NCBI GenBank assembly: GCA_030148665.1
Contig: JASBSZ010000004.1
Span: forward strand, 1-64,000
Reading direction: 5' to 3'
DNA from: Alphaproteobacteria bacterium
GTDB lineage: Bacteria > Pseudomonadota > Alphaproteobacteria > Rhodobacterales > Rhodobacteraceae
DNA length: 64,000 nt
How positions within the stretch are numbered: position 1 is the stretch's first letter; each line of letters starts with the position of its first letter. The notes beneath the pieces are model-generated. The model was not told the DNA's origin. It worked only from the letters and a program-made list of their open reading frames with translations, and searched no databases. Below are positions 7,922 to 17,276 of the stretch, in pieces. The position numbers and the translations under genes are program-made.

Positions 7922-9439
7922 TCACCTGCGCCAGTATTCGGGGCTGATCAGGGCTATGATCACAAAAGTCTCCATTCGCCCCAGAATCATGGCGAGCCCC
8001 AGAATCGCCCGTGCCGTCCCGTCGAGATCGGCCCAGGTGATCGCGTCCGCGCGCACCGCTGCCAGCAAGGGGCCGTTGGTGGACAGCGCCGATACCGCCA
8101 GCGCCATGGAATCGGAAAAGCCCACCCCGGTTGCCGCCAGCGCCAGCATGACCAGCGTGACCGCGCCGACGAACAGCATCAGGAACATCCAGGCCGAAAA
8201 GGCCCCTTCGCGCCTTATGTGGCGCGCCGCGCGTCCGGCCCCGCCGACCGATGAAGGATAGGCCAGCTTGCGAAACTCGCGTGCGCCGTGCTTGTAGATC
8301 GCATAGGCCCTGAGCAGCTTGATCCCGCCGGCAGTGGTCGCGACCCCGCCGCCAACCGCCGACAGGAACAGCAGGATCACCCCCGGCGACGGCAGGCCCG
8401 ACCATTGTTGCGCGGCATGCCAGTCGGCGCTTTCGAAACCCGTCGTGGTCAGGAATGACAGCGTGGTGAATACGGCACCCCACAGCGCCTTGAGCGCGGC
8501 CAGGCTGTTGCGCCCGGAATCGACCTCGATCGCCCCCAGCCAGTGGCGCAGGAACATCAGCACCGAAAACCCCAGGACGAACCCCGCCGCCAGGCGGAAT
8601 TCGTGATCTTCGGCCAGCAGGCGCATGCGCGGCCCCGCATGATCGCGGGTAAAGCTGTTGCGCGATACCGCGAATATGAGGAAAACGAAGATCAGCATTT
8701 CCGCGGCGCGTCCCGCCGGCGCGCCGCCCGGTGCGGTGATCCCGCTGGTCGAAAGCGTCGCCATTGCCTGCATGACGGCGTCGAAGGGGCGCGCACCCTC
8801 CAGCAGCAGACCTGTCGCCAACGCAGCGGTCAGCGCCAGATAGACCGGGCCCAGCGAGCCGAGCGCGCGCATGAGGCGGGCCGAGATGCCGCCCTTGCTG
8901 CCGCGCAACGTGCCGCGCATGCCCGCGGGTGGGCCGACCGTGGGCCCGTGGGCCGACTGTATCTCGAATCCGCCCAGGTTGAGGGGCGCGAGGATGGCAA
9001 ATGCGCTGACCAGAATCAGCAGCCCCCCCAGCCACCCGATTTCTCCGCGCCACAGCTGGATCGGCTCGCTCAGGCGGTTGGTGCCCTCGAACAGGCTGGC
9101 CCCGGTCGTTGTCAGGCTGGACAGCATCTCGAAATACAGTTCCGAAAAACCGGCGGTCGGAACGAGGAATACGAGCGGCAACGCCAGCAGGGCCGGCAGC
9201 ACGAAATAGGCCCCCAGCAGATCGACAAGATGCCCGCGCCCGTGGCGCCGCGGCGGCCGGTTCTGGGTTGCCACGCCAATCAGCATCACGAACAGCAGGA
9301 TCAATATGCCGCTTTGCAGGAACACGCGCGCGGTCAGGAAATCGCCCAGCCGCACCGCAAGCGCCATCGGTGCCAGCATGGCAGGCGCGGTCATCCCCAT
9401 GAGGACGACCAGGAAAGGCAGTTTCAGGATCGCGCGCAT
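7922..9439 (-). CDS. trkH: TrkH-family potassium uptake membrane protein
   Basis: A 505-residue polytopic membrane protein, the ion-conducting subunit of the Trk potassium system. It has the four pseudo-repeated pore loops: LTTTGASLF, LSTSGITA, LTTTGFESADW and LSTNGPLLA, each with the filter-type Thr-Gly or Asn-Gly pair. The gene begins 4 bp after the trkA stop, so the two are almost certainly cotranscribed and assembled. The product is expected in the inner membrane as a dimer on a TrkA ring. Confidence 0.93.
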   Translation of the reverse strand: MRAILKLPFLVVLMGMTAPAMLAPMALAVRLGDFLTARVFLQSGILILLFVMLIGVATQNRPPRRHGRGHLVDLLGAYFVLPALLALPLVFLVPTAGFSELYFEMLSSLTTTGASLFEGTNRLSEPIQLWRGEIGWLGGLLILVSAFAILAPLNLGGFEIQSAHGPTVGPPAGMRGTLRGSKGGISARLMRALGSLGPVYLALTAALATGLLLEGARPFDAVMQAMATLSTSGITAPGGAPAGRAAEMLIFVFLIFAVSRNSFTRDHAGPRMRLLAEDHEFRLAAGFVLGFSVLMFLRHWLGAIEVDSGRNSLAALKALWGAVFTTLSFLTTTGFESADWHAAQQWSGLPSPGVILLFLSAVGGGVATTAGGIKLLRAYAIYKHGAREFRKLAYPSSVGGAGRAARHIRREGAFSAWMFLMLFVGAVTLVMLALAATGVGFSDSMALAVSALSTNGPLLAAVRADAITWADLDGTARAILGLAMILGRMETFVIIALISPEYWRR

Positions 9440-9443
9440 GTTC

Positions 9444-10820
9444 CTAGAAATAGCCGATGCCGGGCTGTATCAGGCGCTCGACCTCGGGAACATCCTTGGC
9501 GAGGCAGAACATAACGATGACGTCGCCCTCCTCGATGACGGTATCGGCGCGTGGGCGGATCACCTCGCCACCCTTGGCGACCATGCCCAGCAGCACGCCT
9601 TCGGGAAAGGGAATATCGCGCAGCTTGCGGTCGGCGATGCTCGAAGGCGCCATTACCTTGGCCTCGATCACCTCGGCCTCGGCGTCGCCGATGGAATAGA
9701 CCATGCGCACCCGCCCGTGACGCACATGGCGCAGGATCGAGGAAACCGTGGTCGCGCGCGGGTTGATGAAGGCGTCGATATTCAGCGGCGCCATCAGCGA
9801 ATTCAGCGTCGGATCGTTCACCAGCGCGATCGCCATTGGACAGCCCGCCGCCTTGGCCCTGGTCGAGACCAGCAGATTGGTCTTGTCGTCGTCGGTGACG
9901 GCCAGCACGGCATCGGCGTCCTCGATATTGGCCTCGTCCAGCAGGTCGCGGTCCAGCCCGTCGCCATGCAGCACGATGGTCCGTTCCAGCGCATCGGCGG
10001 CGCGCTCGGCGACCTGGCGATCGCGCTCGATGATGCGTGCGCGGATACGGTCGGTGCGGCGCTCGAGCTTGCGCGCCACCGACAGCCCCACATTGCCGCC
10101 GCCGATGATGATGACGCGCTCGCGCTTGCGCGCCGACTTGCCAAAGATTTCCAGCGTGCGCCCCAGATCCTCGGTATGGGTAAAGATATAGATCTGGTCG
10201 CCGGCAAACAGCTGATCGCCCGGTTCGGGAACGAAGAGGCTGCCCTCGCGACGCACGCCCACGACGATCGCGCGCAAGGTCGAGAACAGCTCGGACAGCT
10301 GCCTGAGCGGCGTGTTCAGCACGGCACAGCTTTCGTCCAGCACGACGCCGATCAGCTGAACCTTGCCGTCGAGAAACTGCTCGGTGTCGAACGTGGCCGG
10401 CGCCTGAAGGCGTTGCAGCGCGGCCTCGGCGACCTCGCGCTCGGGGCTGATGACCACGTCGATGGGCAGGTGGTCGCGCCGGTAGAGATCGGAATAGATC
10501 GCGTCGAGATAGCTCTGCGCACGCAGGCGCGCGATCTTGCGCTGGACCGAAAACACCGAATGCGCCACCTGACAGGTGACCATGTTGACCTCGTCCGAAA
10601 AGGTGGCGGCGATGATCATGTCGGCGTCATTCGCACCCGCGCGCTCGAGCACGTCGGGATAGGACGCAAAGCCCGTGATCCCCGCCACATCCAGCGATTC
10701 GGTTGCCCGTCTGATCAGGTCGGGATTGTTGTCCACCACCGTCACGTCGTTGTTTTCCGCGGAAAGATGGCGCGCGATCTGCCAGCCGACCTGACCCGCA
10801 CCACAAATGATCACCTTCAT
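9444..10820 (-). CDS. trkA: Trk system potassium transporter, NAD-binding regulatory subunit TrkA
   Basis: A 458-residue peripheral protein with two RCK_N (Rossmann) and two RCK_C domains that gates TrkH. The first nucleotide-binding motif is CGAGQVGWQIARHLS at the N-terminus; the second is GGGNVGLSVARKLE near the middle. I placed the start at the ATG at 10820 (MKVIICGAG), preceded by GGGAGACC, rather than further upstream, because the Rossmann strand starts at once in this family. In many alphaproteobacteria trkA lies after ntrX; here ntrYX is not in the window and a DUF2892 gene is divergent. Confidence 0.95.
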   Translation of the reverse strand: MKVIICGAGQVGWQIARHLSAENNDVTVVDNNPDLIRRATESLDVAGITGFASYPDVLERAGANDADMIIAATFSDEVNMVTCQVAHSVFSVQRKIARLRAQSYLDAIYSDLYRRDHLPIDVVISPEREVAEAALQRLQAPATFDTEQFLDGKVQLIGVVLDESCAVLNTPLRQLSELFSTLRAIVVGVRREGSLFVPEPGDQLFAGDQIYIFTHTEDLGRTLEIFGKSARKRERVIIIGGGNVGLSVARKLERRTDRIRARIIERDRQVAERAADALERTIVLHGDGLDRDLLDEANIEDADAVLAVTDDDKTNLLVSTRAKAAGCPMAIALVNDPTLNSLMAPLNIDAFINPRATTVSSILRHVRHGRVRMVYSIGDAEAEVIEAKVMAPSSIADRKLRDIPFPEGVLLGMVAKGGEVIRPRADTVIEEGDVIVMFCLAKDVPEVERLIQPGIGYF

Positions 10821-11040
10821 GAGGGTCTCCCAGAGGCTGCCCGAACCCGTGCCCTGTTTCGCAAATGCCGTCCTGCAGGTCAATTCAAGATTGTTTTCCC
10901 GCGCCCCCGCCGGCGGGTCGGCACCGGCCATACCACCCGAAATTGCGTGACTTTTCGGCCATTCCACACTATATTGTGGTCACGAAAAACCCGGCAAACG
11001 GGCCCGTTCGACGGGAAACATTCAAGGTGAGGGTAATATC

Positions 11041-11247
11041 ATGCTGAAAAAGAACCTGGGAACGATTGACCGCGTGATCCGCGCGATTGTCGGGATCGTC
11101 CTGATCGCGCTGTACTTCATCTATCCCGACATGGCGTACAAGTGGCTCTCGCTGATCGTCGGGCTGATCCTGTTGTTCACGGCGATCGTCTCGTCCTGCC
11201 CGATCTATTCCATCTTTGGGATCAGAACCTGCAAGACCGACCAGTAA
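11041..11247 (+). CDS. Small DUF2892 (YgaP-like) inner-membrane protein
   Basis: A 68-residue protein with two hydrophobic helices (about 14-28 and 35-53) joined by a short loop, ending SCPIYSIFGIRTCK. The start MLKKNLGTIDRVIRAIVGI is the typical DUF2892 opening. GGTGAGGG precedes the ATG. Homologous domains occur as membrane anchors of rhodaneses; this stand-alone form has no known activity. The 78 bp after it contain degenerate copies of a TAACGGCCC/TTGACGGC unit and then the convergent patatin gene. Confidence 0.85.
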   Translation: MLKKNLGTIDRVIRAIVGIVLIALYFIYPDMAYKWLSLIVGLILLFTAIVSSCPIYSIFGIRTCKTDQ

Positions 11248-11325
11248 CGGCCCATTGATGGCCCATTGACGGCACAGTAACGGCCCGCTGACGGCGCGAC
11301 AGCAGCCTTGCCGCGCCAAAGGCCG

Positions 11326-12216
11326 TTACCCCGCAACCGCATCCAGCAGGATTTCCTTCTGGCGCATGACCATGCGGCGGCCTTCTTCGATTGCGGGTTC
11401 GGCGTTGTACAGTTCGAGCGTCCTGATGATGTCGGGATCACCGTTCAGCAGCACATGCGGCGGATCGCCGGCAAGGCGTGCGCGCAGGATCTGTACCACC
11501 ATCATCTCGATGGCATTGCTGATCACGGTCAGATAGCCGGGGTCGCGCGGCCCCTCGGCGGGTGCGAACAGCTTGGCCCCCAGGGTGCGCGGGAAACGGG
11601 CCGCGAGATGGGCCAGCAGGCCCTGGCTTTCGTCAATGATCTCGGGCGACCAGATGCTGCCGCCCAGAGGCGTGCCGGCATTGACCGCGATGATGACCTC
11701 GCCCCCCATGGCGCGGGCGACCGAAACCGGCACCGGGTTGGTCAGCCCGCCATCCAGCAGCCAGCGGTCGTTGATCCGCGCCGGGCTGAGAAGGCCGGGA
11801 ATGGCCGATGACGCCCTCAGAGCCTGGGCCAGATCGCCCCGGCTCAGCCAGATTTCGCGCCCGGTCTGCATGTCGCTGGCCACGGCGCGAAAGGGCATGC
11901 GCAGATCCTCGATCCTCTCGGGCAGATCCAATTCGCGGGCCATCTTGAGAATACCCTTGCCCCCGACAAGACCGCCCCCGGCCAGATGCACGTCCAGCAG
12001 CGACAGGAATTTCCGCTTGGTCATGGCCCGCGCCCAGTCCTCGAGCGCATCCAGCCGATTGGCCGCATAGGCCGCCCCGACGATCGCCCCCATCGACGCG
12101 CCCGTGATCACATCGGGGCGAATGCCCAGTTCGTCGAGCCCGCGCAGCACGCCGACATGGCACCAGCCGCGCGCCCCGCCCGAGCCCAGTGCAACCCCGA
12201 TGACAGGCCTGACCAT
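11326..12216 (-). CDS. Patatin-like phospholipase (RssA/NTE type)
   Basis: A 296-residue acyl hydrolase. The oxyanion hole is GSGGARGW close to the N-terminus, the catalytic serine is in GASMG near residue 42, and the catalytic aspartate is in DGGLTNPVP. No signal peptide is visible, so a cytoplasmic or membrane-peripheral enzyme is likely. The gene starts 9 bp after the uvrA stop on the same strand and may be translated from the uvrA message. Substrate (phospholipid or lysophospholipid) is inferred from the family. Confidence 0.9.
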   Translation of the reverse strand: MVRPVIGVALGSGGARGWCHVGVLRGLDELGIRPDVITGASMGAIVGAAYAANRLDALEDWARAMTKRKFLSLLDVHLAGGGLVGGKGILKMARELDLPERIEDLRMPFRAVASDMQTGREIWLSRGDLAQALRASSAIPGLLSPARINDRWLLDGGLTNPVPVSVARAMGGEVIIAVNAGTPLGGSIWSPEIIDESQGLLAHLAARFPRTLGAKLFAPAEGPRDPGYLTVISNAIEMMVVQILRARLAGDPPHVLLNGDPDIIRTLELYNAEPAIEEGRRMVMRQKEILLDAVAG

Positions 12217-12225
12217 GCCGCGCCC

Positions 12226-15090
12226 CTATTCCGCCGCCGCGCGCCTGCGCGAGAGGATCTCGCGCAGGTATCGCCCGGTATGGCTGTTTTCCGCCATCGC
12301 CACCTCTTCGGGGGTGCCGGTGGCGATGATCCTCCCGCCGCCGTCACCGCCCTCGGGGCCGATATCTATGACATGGTCGGCGGTCTTGATGACGTCCAGA
12401 TTATGTTCGATCACGATCACGGTATTGCCCTGATCGACCAGCTCGTGCAGCACTTCGAGCAGCTTGCGCACATCCTCGAAATGCAGCCCCGTGGTGGGTT
12501 CGTCCAGAATGTACAGCGTGCGCCCGGTCGAACGCTTGCTCAGCTCTTTCGACAGCTTGATACGCTGTGCCTCGCCGCCTGAAAGGGTGGTCGCCTGCTG
12601 GCCCACCTTGATATAGCCCAGGCCCACACGGCGCAGCGCAGTCATCTTTTCGCGGATGCTTGGCACGGCCTTGAAAAACTGTTCGGCGTCTTCAACCGTC
12701 ATGTCCAGAACGTCCGATATGCTCTTGCCCTTGAAGCGGATTTCAAGGGTTTCGCGGTTATAGCGCTTTCCCTTGCAGCTTTCGCAGGTGACATAGACAT
12801 CGGGCAGAAAGTGCATCTCGATCTTGATGACGCCGTCCCCCTTGCAGGCCTCGCAGCGCCCGCCCTTGACGTTGAAGCTGAAGCGGCCCGAGCGATAGCC
12901 CCGCGCCTGCGCCTCGGGCAGGCCGGCAAACCAGTCACGGATGGGGGTGAAGGCGCCGGTATAGGTGGCGGGGTTGGAACGCGGCGTGCGGCCGATGGGA
13001 CGCTGGTCAATGTCGATCACCTTGTCCAGATATTCCAGCCCGCGCACGGCCTCGCAGGGGGCCGGTGTCTGGCGCGCGCCGTTCAGGCGCATGCTGGCGG
13101 TCTTGAACAGGGTTTCGATGGTCAGGGTCGATTTGCCGCTGCCCGACACCCCGGTGACACAGGTGAAGGTGCCCAGCGGAAAGCGCGCGGTCACGTTTTG
13201 CAGGTTGTTGCCGGTTGCGCCCTCGACCACCAGAAACTTGCCATTGCCCGCGCGGCGTTCGCCGGGGATGGGCACCTCGCGCTTGCCGGTCAGATACTGG
13301 CCGGTCAGTGATGCCGGATCCTCGGCGATTTCCTCGGGCGTGCCCTGGGCAACGATATGGCCCCCATGCGCCCCCGCCCCCGGCCCCATGTCCAGCACAT
13401 GGTCGGCGGCGCGGATCGCCTCTTCGTCATGCTCGACGACGATCACCGTATTGCCCTGGTCGCGCAGGTTGCTGAGCGTGTCCAGCAGGCGGCCATTGTC
13501 GCGCTGGTGCAACCCGATCGAGGGCTCGTCCAGCACATACAGCACCCCCGTCAGCCCGCTGCCGATCTGGCTGGCCAGACGGATGCGCTGGCTTTCGCCC
13601 CCCGACAGCGTGCCCGCATTGCGCGACAGCGTCAGGTAATCGAGGCCGACATTGACCAGAAAGCCCAGGCGCTCGCGGATTTCCTTGAGGATGGCGCGCG
13701 CGATCTCGTTCTTCTGCGCGCTCAGCTGCGCGGGCAGGTTTTCAAACCAGTTGCGGGCCTCGCGGATCGACATTTCCACCACCTGCCCCACATGCAGCCC
13801 GCCGATCTTTACCGCACGCGCCGCCTCGTTCAGGCGATAGCCGCCGCAGGCGCCGCAGGGGCGGTTGTTCTGGTAACGCTCGAACTCCTCGCGGATCCAG
13901 TTGCTGTCGGTTTCACGATAGCGGCGCTCCATGTTGGGGATGATCCCCTCGAAGGCGCGGCTGACCTCGTAAACGCGCCCGCCCTCGTCATAGCGAAAGC
14001 GGATTTCCTCGTCGCCGGATCCGTGCAGCATGACCTGTTTCACCTTATCCGGCAGGTCGCGCCAGGGCGTGTCGCGTTCAAAGCCGTAATGGCGGGCGAT
14101 GGCCTCGATCGTCTGGCGGAAATAGGGCGACTTGCCCTTGCGCCAGGGGGCCAGCGCGCCGTCATAAAGCGAAAGAGACGGATCCGGCACGATCAGGCGT
14201 TCGTCAAAGAACAGCTCGACCCCAAGGCCATCGCAATCGGGGCAGGCGCCATAGGGCGCGTTGAAGGAAAACAGCCTTGGTTCGATTTCGGGAATGGTGA
14301 AGCCGCTGACGGGGCAGGCAAAGTTTTCCGAAAACGTGATCCGCTCCGCCTCGCCCTCGCCTTCGCGCGGGGCGGTTTCCAGAATGGCGATGCCATCGGC
14401 CAGATTGAGCGCCGTGCGCAGGCTGTCGGCAAGCCGGGTTTCCAGCCCCTCGCGGATGATGATGCGGTCAACCACCACGTCGATGTCATGGCGGAATTTC
14501 TTGTCGAGCTTGGGCGCATCCTCGATTTCATAGAACTGCCCGTCGATCTTGAGCCGCTGGAAACCCTGCTTTTGCAGCTCCAGAAACTCCTTGCGGTATT
14601 CGCCCTTGCGGTCGCGCACGATGGGGGCCAGCAGATAGGCGCGCGTGCCTTCCTCCATTGCCATGATGCGATCGACCATCTCGGAAACCTGCTGCGCCTC
14701 GATCGGCAGGCCCGTCGCCGGGCTGTAGGGCGTGCCCACGCGGGCGAACAACAGGCGCAGATAGTCGTAGATTTCCGTCACCGTGCCCACCGTCGAGCGC
14801 GGGTTCTTGCTGGTCGTCTTCTGCTCGATCGAGATCGCCGGGCTGAGGCCCGTGATATGGTCGAGATCGGGTTTCTGCATCATGTCCAGAAACTGGCGCG
14901 CATAGGCCGACAGCGATTCCACATAGCGGCGCTGCCCCTCGGCATAAATGGTGTCGAATGCCAGGCTGGACTTGCCCGAGCCCGACAGCCCCGTGATCAC
15001 CACCAACTGGTCGCGCGGCAGACGCACATCGATGGATTTGAGGTTATGCTCGCGCGCACCAAGTATTTCGATGAACTTCTGTTCTGACAT
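12226..15090 (-). CDS. uvrA: Excinuclease ABC subunit A
   Basis: A 954-residue ABC-type ATPase that recognises DNA damage and loads UvrB in nucleotide excision repair. Two ATPase modules are visible: Walker A motifs [14 protein letters not shown] and [10 protein letters not shown], and signature motifs [12 protein letters not shown] and [11 protein letters not shown]. The second zinc finger (RCEACKGDG...CESCKGKRY) is complete. The first has CPVSGF in place of the E. coli CPICGY, so one cysteine is a serine; the following CPDCDGLG pair is intact. The start at 15090 (MSEQKF) fits the family; a longer frame upstream is not needed. The patatin gene follows after 9 bp. Confidence 0.97.
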   Translation of the reverse strand: MSEQKFIEILGAREHNLKSIDVRLPRDQLVVITGLSGSGKSSLAFDTIYAEGQRRYVESLSAYARQFLDMMQKPDLDHITGLSPAISIEQKTTSKNPRSTVGTVTEIYDYLRLLFARVGTPYSPATGLPIEAQQVSEMVDRIMAMEEGTRAYLLAPIVRDRKGEYRKEFLELQKQGFQRLKIDGQFYEIEDAPKLDKKFRHDIDVVVDRIIIREGLETRLADSLRTALNLADGIAILETAPREGEGEAERITFSENFACPVSGFTIPEIEPRLFSFNAPYGACPDCDGLGVELFFDERLIVPDPSLSLYDGALAPWRKGKSPYFRQTIEAIARHYGFERDTPWRDLPDKVKQVMLHGSGDEEIRFRYDEGGRVYEVSRAFEGIIPNMERRYRETDSNWIREEFERYQNNRPCGACGGYRLNEAARAVKIGGLHVGQVVEMSIREARNWFENLPAQLSAQKNEIARAILKEIRERLGFLVNVGLDYLTLSRNAGTLSGGESQRIRLASQIGSGLTGVLYVLDEPSIGLHQRDNGRLLDTLSNLRDQGNTVIVVEHDEEAIRAADHVLDMGPGAGAHGGHIVAQGTPEEIAEDPASLTGQYLTGKREVPIPGERRAGNGKFLVVEGATGNNLQNVTARFPLGTFTCVTGVSGSGKSTLTIETLFKTASMRLNGARQTPAPCEAVRGLEYLDKVIDIDQRPIGRTPRSNPATYTGAFTPIRDWFAGLPEAQARGYRSGRFSFNVKGGRCEACKGDGVIKIEMHFLPDVYVTCESCKGKRYNRETLEIRFKGKSISDVLDMTVEDAEQFFKAVPSIREKMTALRRVGLGYIKVGQQATTLSGGEAQRIKLSKELSKRSTGRTLYILDEPTTGLHFEDVRKLLEVLHELVDQGNTVIVIEHNLDVIKTADHVIDIGPEGGDGGGRIIATGTPEEVAMAENSHTGRYLREILSRRRAAAE

Positions 15091-15255
15091 GAACGCAGGA
15101 ATCCCTTGAACCACCCTGCCCTTTGCGGGCAGCGCCCAGCATGGAACAAAACGTGACCCTCGACAAGCGGAATCGGCCTGATCCAGCGGGAAGCGGACAT
15201 TTGGCAAACGGGCGTGCAGATGGCCATTTCCTTTGCATTCATCATCGCGCGTTGA

Positions 15256-15303
15256 GGGCAGCGCCCGGTCCGGGGCGGGCGCTGCCCGGCCTTGCGGCCG
15301 GGC
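15256..15303. repeat. Dispersed hairpin repeat, copy B (two overlapping stems)
   Basis: GGGCAGCGCCCG at 15256-15267 is exactly complementary to CGGGCGCTGCCC at 15276-15287. The second arm overlaps a further perfect hairpin, GCCCGGCC-TTGC-GGCCGGGC at 15284-15303. The two stems share bases 15284-15287, so in RNA their inner ends compete. The same arrangement recurs at 22744-22824. Confidence 0.8.
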
Positions 15304-15421
15304 GCCCGTGCATAAAATCGCCGCCGCCCCTGATGAATCATGAATTTGCGAGAATATTTTATCGCGTATTTTCAGTAACTTGATAAATAGTTGCAAAAAT
15401 TCTTAATTATTATCTGGAAAT

Positions 15422-15437
15422 ATTCTCGCCTGCGAAT
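15422..15437 (+). promoter_or_regulatory. Candidate BigR/SqrR-type operator upstream of rhodanese
   Basis: ATTC at 15422-15425, eight bases, then GAAT at 15434-15437; the flanks extend the symmetry (AAATATTC and GAATATATTT). From memory this spacing, ATTC-N8-GAAT, is the motif described for the persulfide-sensing ArsR repressors BigR and SqrR. It lies 77 bp before the rhodanese start in an AT-rich segment, a suitable place for repression of a sulfur-handling gene. The repressor gene itself is not in the window. Confidence 0.6.
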
Positions 15438-15513
15438 ATATTTGGCGCCAACCACAAACAACACAGGGAAGCGGGCACACGCCCCGGCCCAGACGCAAGA
15501 AAAGGATCCGATC

Positions 15514-15891
15514 ATGAATTTCGGTTTTGCCAACCCCTTCCGCACCGCCCAACCCGCCGTCCGCTCCATGGCCCCGCAGGAGGCCGTGCAAAAGGCCGCT
15601 TCGGGCCAGCTGACCGTGATCGACGTGCGCGACCACAACGAAGTCGCCTCGACCGGCAAGGCCAGGGGCGCGCTGCATATCCCGCTGTTCATCCTGGCCC
15701 AGAAGGCCGACCCGCGTCACCCCGAGTTCCACCCCGAGCTGAACCCGGAAAAGCCCGTTGCCGTCTATTGCGCCTCGGGCGCGCGCTCGCAGATGGCGGC
15801 GCAGACGCTGGCCAGCCTCGGCTTTTCCGAGGTGTACAACATCGGCGGGCTGTTCCACTGGCAGGCCGCCGGCGGGGCCATCGAATACTGA
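15514..15891 (+). CDS. Single-domain rhodanese-like protein
   Basis: A 125-residue sulfurtransferase with one rhodanese domain. The active-site loop reads CASGARS (Cys near residue 90, with the loop arginine), consistent with a sulfur-carrying persulfide cysteine. No export signal is obvious, so the protein is probably cytoplasmic. The ATG at 15514 is preceded by AAAAGGATCC. The upstream operator suggests induction by sulfide or persulfide, and a strong terminator follows, so it appears to be monocistronic. Confidence 0.9.
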   Translation: MNFGFANPFRTAQPAVRSMAPQEAVQKAASGQLTVIDVRDHNEVASTGKARGALHIPLFILAQKADPRHPEFHPELNPEKPVAVYCASGARSQMAAQTLASLGFSEVYNIGGLFHWQAAGGAIEY

Positions 15892-15928
15892 CAACCTGTC
15901 GCTGCTGCGACAGGCCGCAACGATCCGT

Positions 15929-15986
15929 CGCGCCCCGTGAAACGGCAATGCACATGACATGCCCGTTTCACAGGGCGCGCCTTTTT
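15929..15986 (+). terminator. Rho-independent terminator after the rhodanese gene
   Basis: A 17-bp arm at 15929-15945 (CGCGCCCCGTGAAACGG) pairs with 15963-15979 (CCGTTTCACAGGGCGCG) with a single mismatch, followed by CTTTTT at 15981-15986. The loop is 17 bases. The long stem and T-run make this the clearest intrinsic terminator in the window; its T-run serves the plus-strand rhodanese transcript. Confidence 0.85.
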
Positions 15987-16010
15987 CGGTTCATGTTCGC
16001 CGGATGGCGA

Positions 16011-16511
16011 TCATTCGGGCAGCAGGGAATCGCTCATCAGATCCTCGATCAGCAGGCTGACCAGCTGATTACGCCCGCTGACGCCGGCCTTGCGGAACAC
16101 GGCATTCAGATGCGCCTTGATCGTTCCCTCGGACGAGTTGCGCAAGGCCGCGATCTCGGCATTGGTCAGCCCCTTGATCGCAAACAGCGCCACGTCGCGC
16201 TCGGACGGCGTGAGGTGCCATTCTACGAAATATTCCTGGATGACCTCGTTCAGCGCGCCGGTTGCGACGCGCATCTTCTGCTCCATGCTCCGGTTGCGGC
16301 GAAACAGATCCAGCATGTAGCGCGCCTCGATCACGATACCCAGGATCAGGCCCAGCGTCGCCGCAGTCTCGACGATCAGATGCCGCGAAAAGGCAATCAC
16401 CCCGCTGGGCAGCATGCTGTCGGTCATGATGTCGGACAGAAAGAATATGGCAGAAACGCCCTGCAACAGGATCAGCGCCACGATGAAATAGGGTTTCTTG
16501 TCCTTGGGCAT
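16011..16511 (-). CDS. Membrane-anchored LuxR-type helix-turn-helix regulator
   Basis: A 166-residue protein with two predicted transmembrane helices at the N-terminus (about 8-28 and 38-62), a short charged stretch (RRNRSMEQKMR), and a C-terminal LuxR/GerE DNA-binding domain reading LTPSERDVALFAIKGLTNAEIA...GTIKAHLNAVFRKAGV. The start at 16511 (MPKDKK) was preferred because a longer frame only adds residues from the ssb leader. A membrane-tethered regulator without a receiver domain suggests direct membrane or redox sensing, but the signal is unknown. It is divergent from ssb. Confidence 0.82.
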   Translation of the reverse strand: MPKDKKPYFIVALILLQGVSAIFFLSDIMTDSMLPSGVIAFSRHLIVETAATLGLILGIVIEARYMLDLFRRNRSMEQKMRVATGALNEVIQEYFVEWHLTPSERDVALFAIKGLTNAEIAALRNSSEGTIKAHLNAVFRKAGVSGRNQLVSLLIEDLMSDSLLPE

Positions 16512-16687
16512 GTGGGGGCCTTGTAACGGTTGGAAAAATCCATGCGTGACCGTTCTTGCCTGTTTTGCCGCGATTGGCAAGACGGCCCCGCGTCGCGCCC
16601 GGCACCATTTCGGGCTTCATCCTTCTTTCATTTTTCCGCGATGCTCTGTAGGACAGGATCAACGATACAGATTCGGTGGAGGCACCC

Positions 16688-17155
16688 ATGGCGGGCTCGG
16701 TCAACAAGGTCATCATCATCGGCAATCTGGGGCGCGACCCCGAGATCCGTACATTCCAGAACGGCGGCAAGGTGTGCAATCTGCGCATCGCCACCAGCGA
16801 AACCTGGCGTGACAAGAACACCGGCGAAAGGCGCGAACGCACCGAATGGCACAGCGTTGCCATTTTCCAGGAGGGTCTCGTTCGCGTGGCCGAACAATAT
16901 CTGCGCAAGGGCTCGACCGTCTATATCGAGGGCAAGCTGCAGACACGCAAATGGCAGGACCAGTCAGGCAACGACCGCTACACCACCGAGATCGTTCTTC
17001 AGGGCTTTGACGGCAAGATGGTCATGCTGGGCGGCCGCGGCGACAGCGGCGGTGGCTTTGGCGGCGACCAGGGCGGCGGATACGACAGCGGCCCGGCCTC
17101 GGGTGGTTTCGATCAGGGCCCGGCCGGCGGCCTGGACGACGAAATCCCGTTCTGA
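16688..17155 (+). CDS. ssb: Single-stranded DNA-binding protein
   Basis: A 155-residue SSB with an OB fold in residues 1-110 ([39 protein letters not shown]) followed by a glycine-rich linker (about 115-145) and the acidic interaction tip DDEIPF. It coats single-stranded DNA and recruits replication and repair proteins by that tail. The ATG at 16688 has GGAGG six bases before it, so I preferred it to the GTG 12 bases upstream. Confidence 0.97.
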   Translation: MAGSVNKVIIIGNLGRDPEIRTFQNGGKVCNLRIATSETWRDKNTGERRERTEWHSVAIFQEGLVRVAEQYLRKGSTVYIEGKLQTRKWQDQSGNDRYTTEIVLQGFDGKMVMLGGRGDSGGGFGGDQGGGYDSGPASGGFDQGPAGGLDDEIPF

Positions 17156-17177
17156 ATCCCGTTCCGGGCGAATCTCG

Positions 17178-17207
17178 CTTCTTCTTTGCTCAAATACTCG
17201 GCGGGGG
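17178..17207 (-). repeat. Dispersed intergenic module (reverse copy)
   Basis: Read on the minus strand this is a GC-rich start CCCGCCGAGTATTTGAGC followed by AAAGAAGAAG, matching the copies at 6131, 54130 and 61171. A GGGGGCAG/CCCCCTGCCCC symmetry lies next to it at about 17226-17250. It separates ssb from the convergent usg gene. Confidence 0.7.
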
Positions 17208-17276
17208 TGAATTGCCGCAGGCAAGAGGGGGCAGCCAGCCCCCTGCCCCGGCCCGCTCGCCCCCACCGGGCCCGCG

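Larger units (their letters stand above)
15091..15513. other. Intergenic region between uvrA and the rhodanese gene
   Basis: No protein gene is supported here. The uvrA-proximal half (15091-15310) is GC-rich and contains the dispersed hairpin repeat at 15256-15303. The rhodanese-proximal half (15335-15450) is strikingly AT-rich for this genome and has a palindromic operator at 15422-15437 plus a 12-bp inverted repeat (GCGAGAATATTT at 15348-15359, its exact complement at 15418-15429). It therefore probably holds divergent promoters for uvrA and the rhodanese. Confidence 0.7.

Noticed and set aside
11245-11300. Degenerate TAACGGCCC/TTGACGGC repeats, considered as a recombination site or operator array
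   Set aside because: Units are uneven in length and sequence and lack inverted symmetry; it looks like local slippage.
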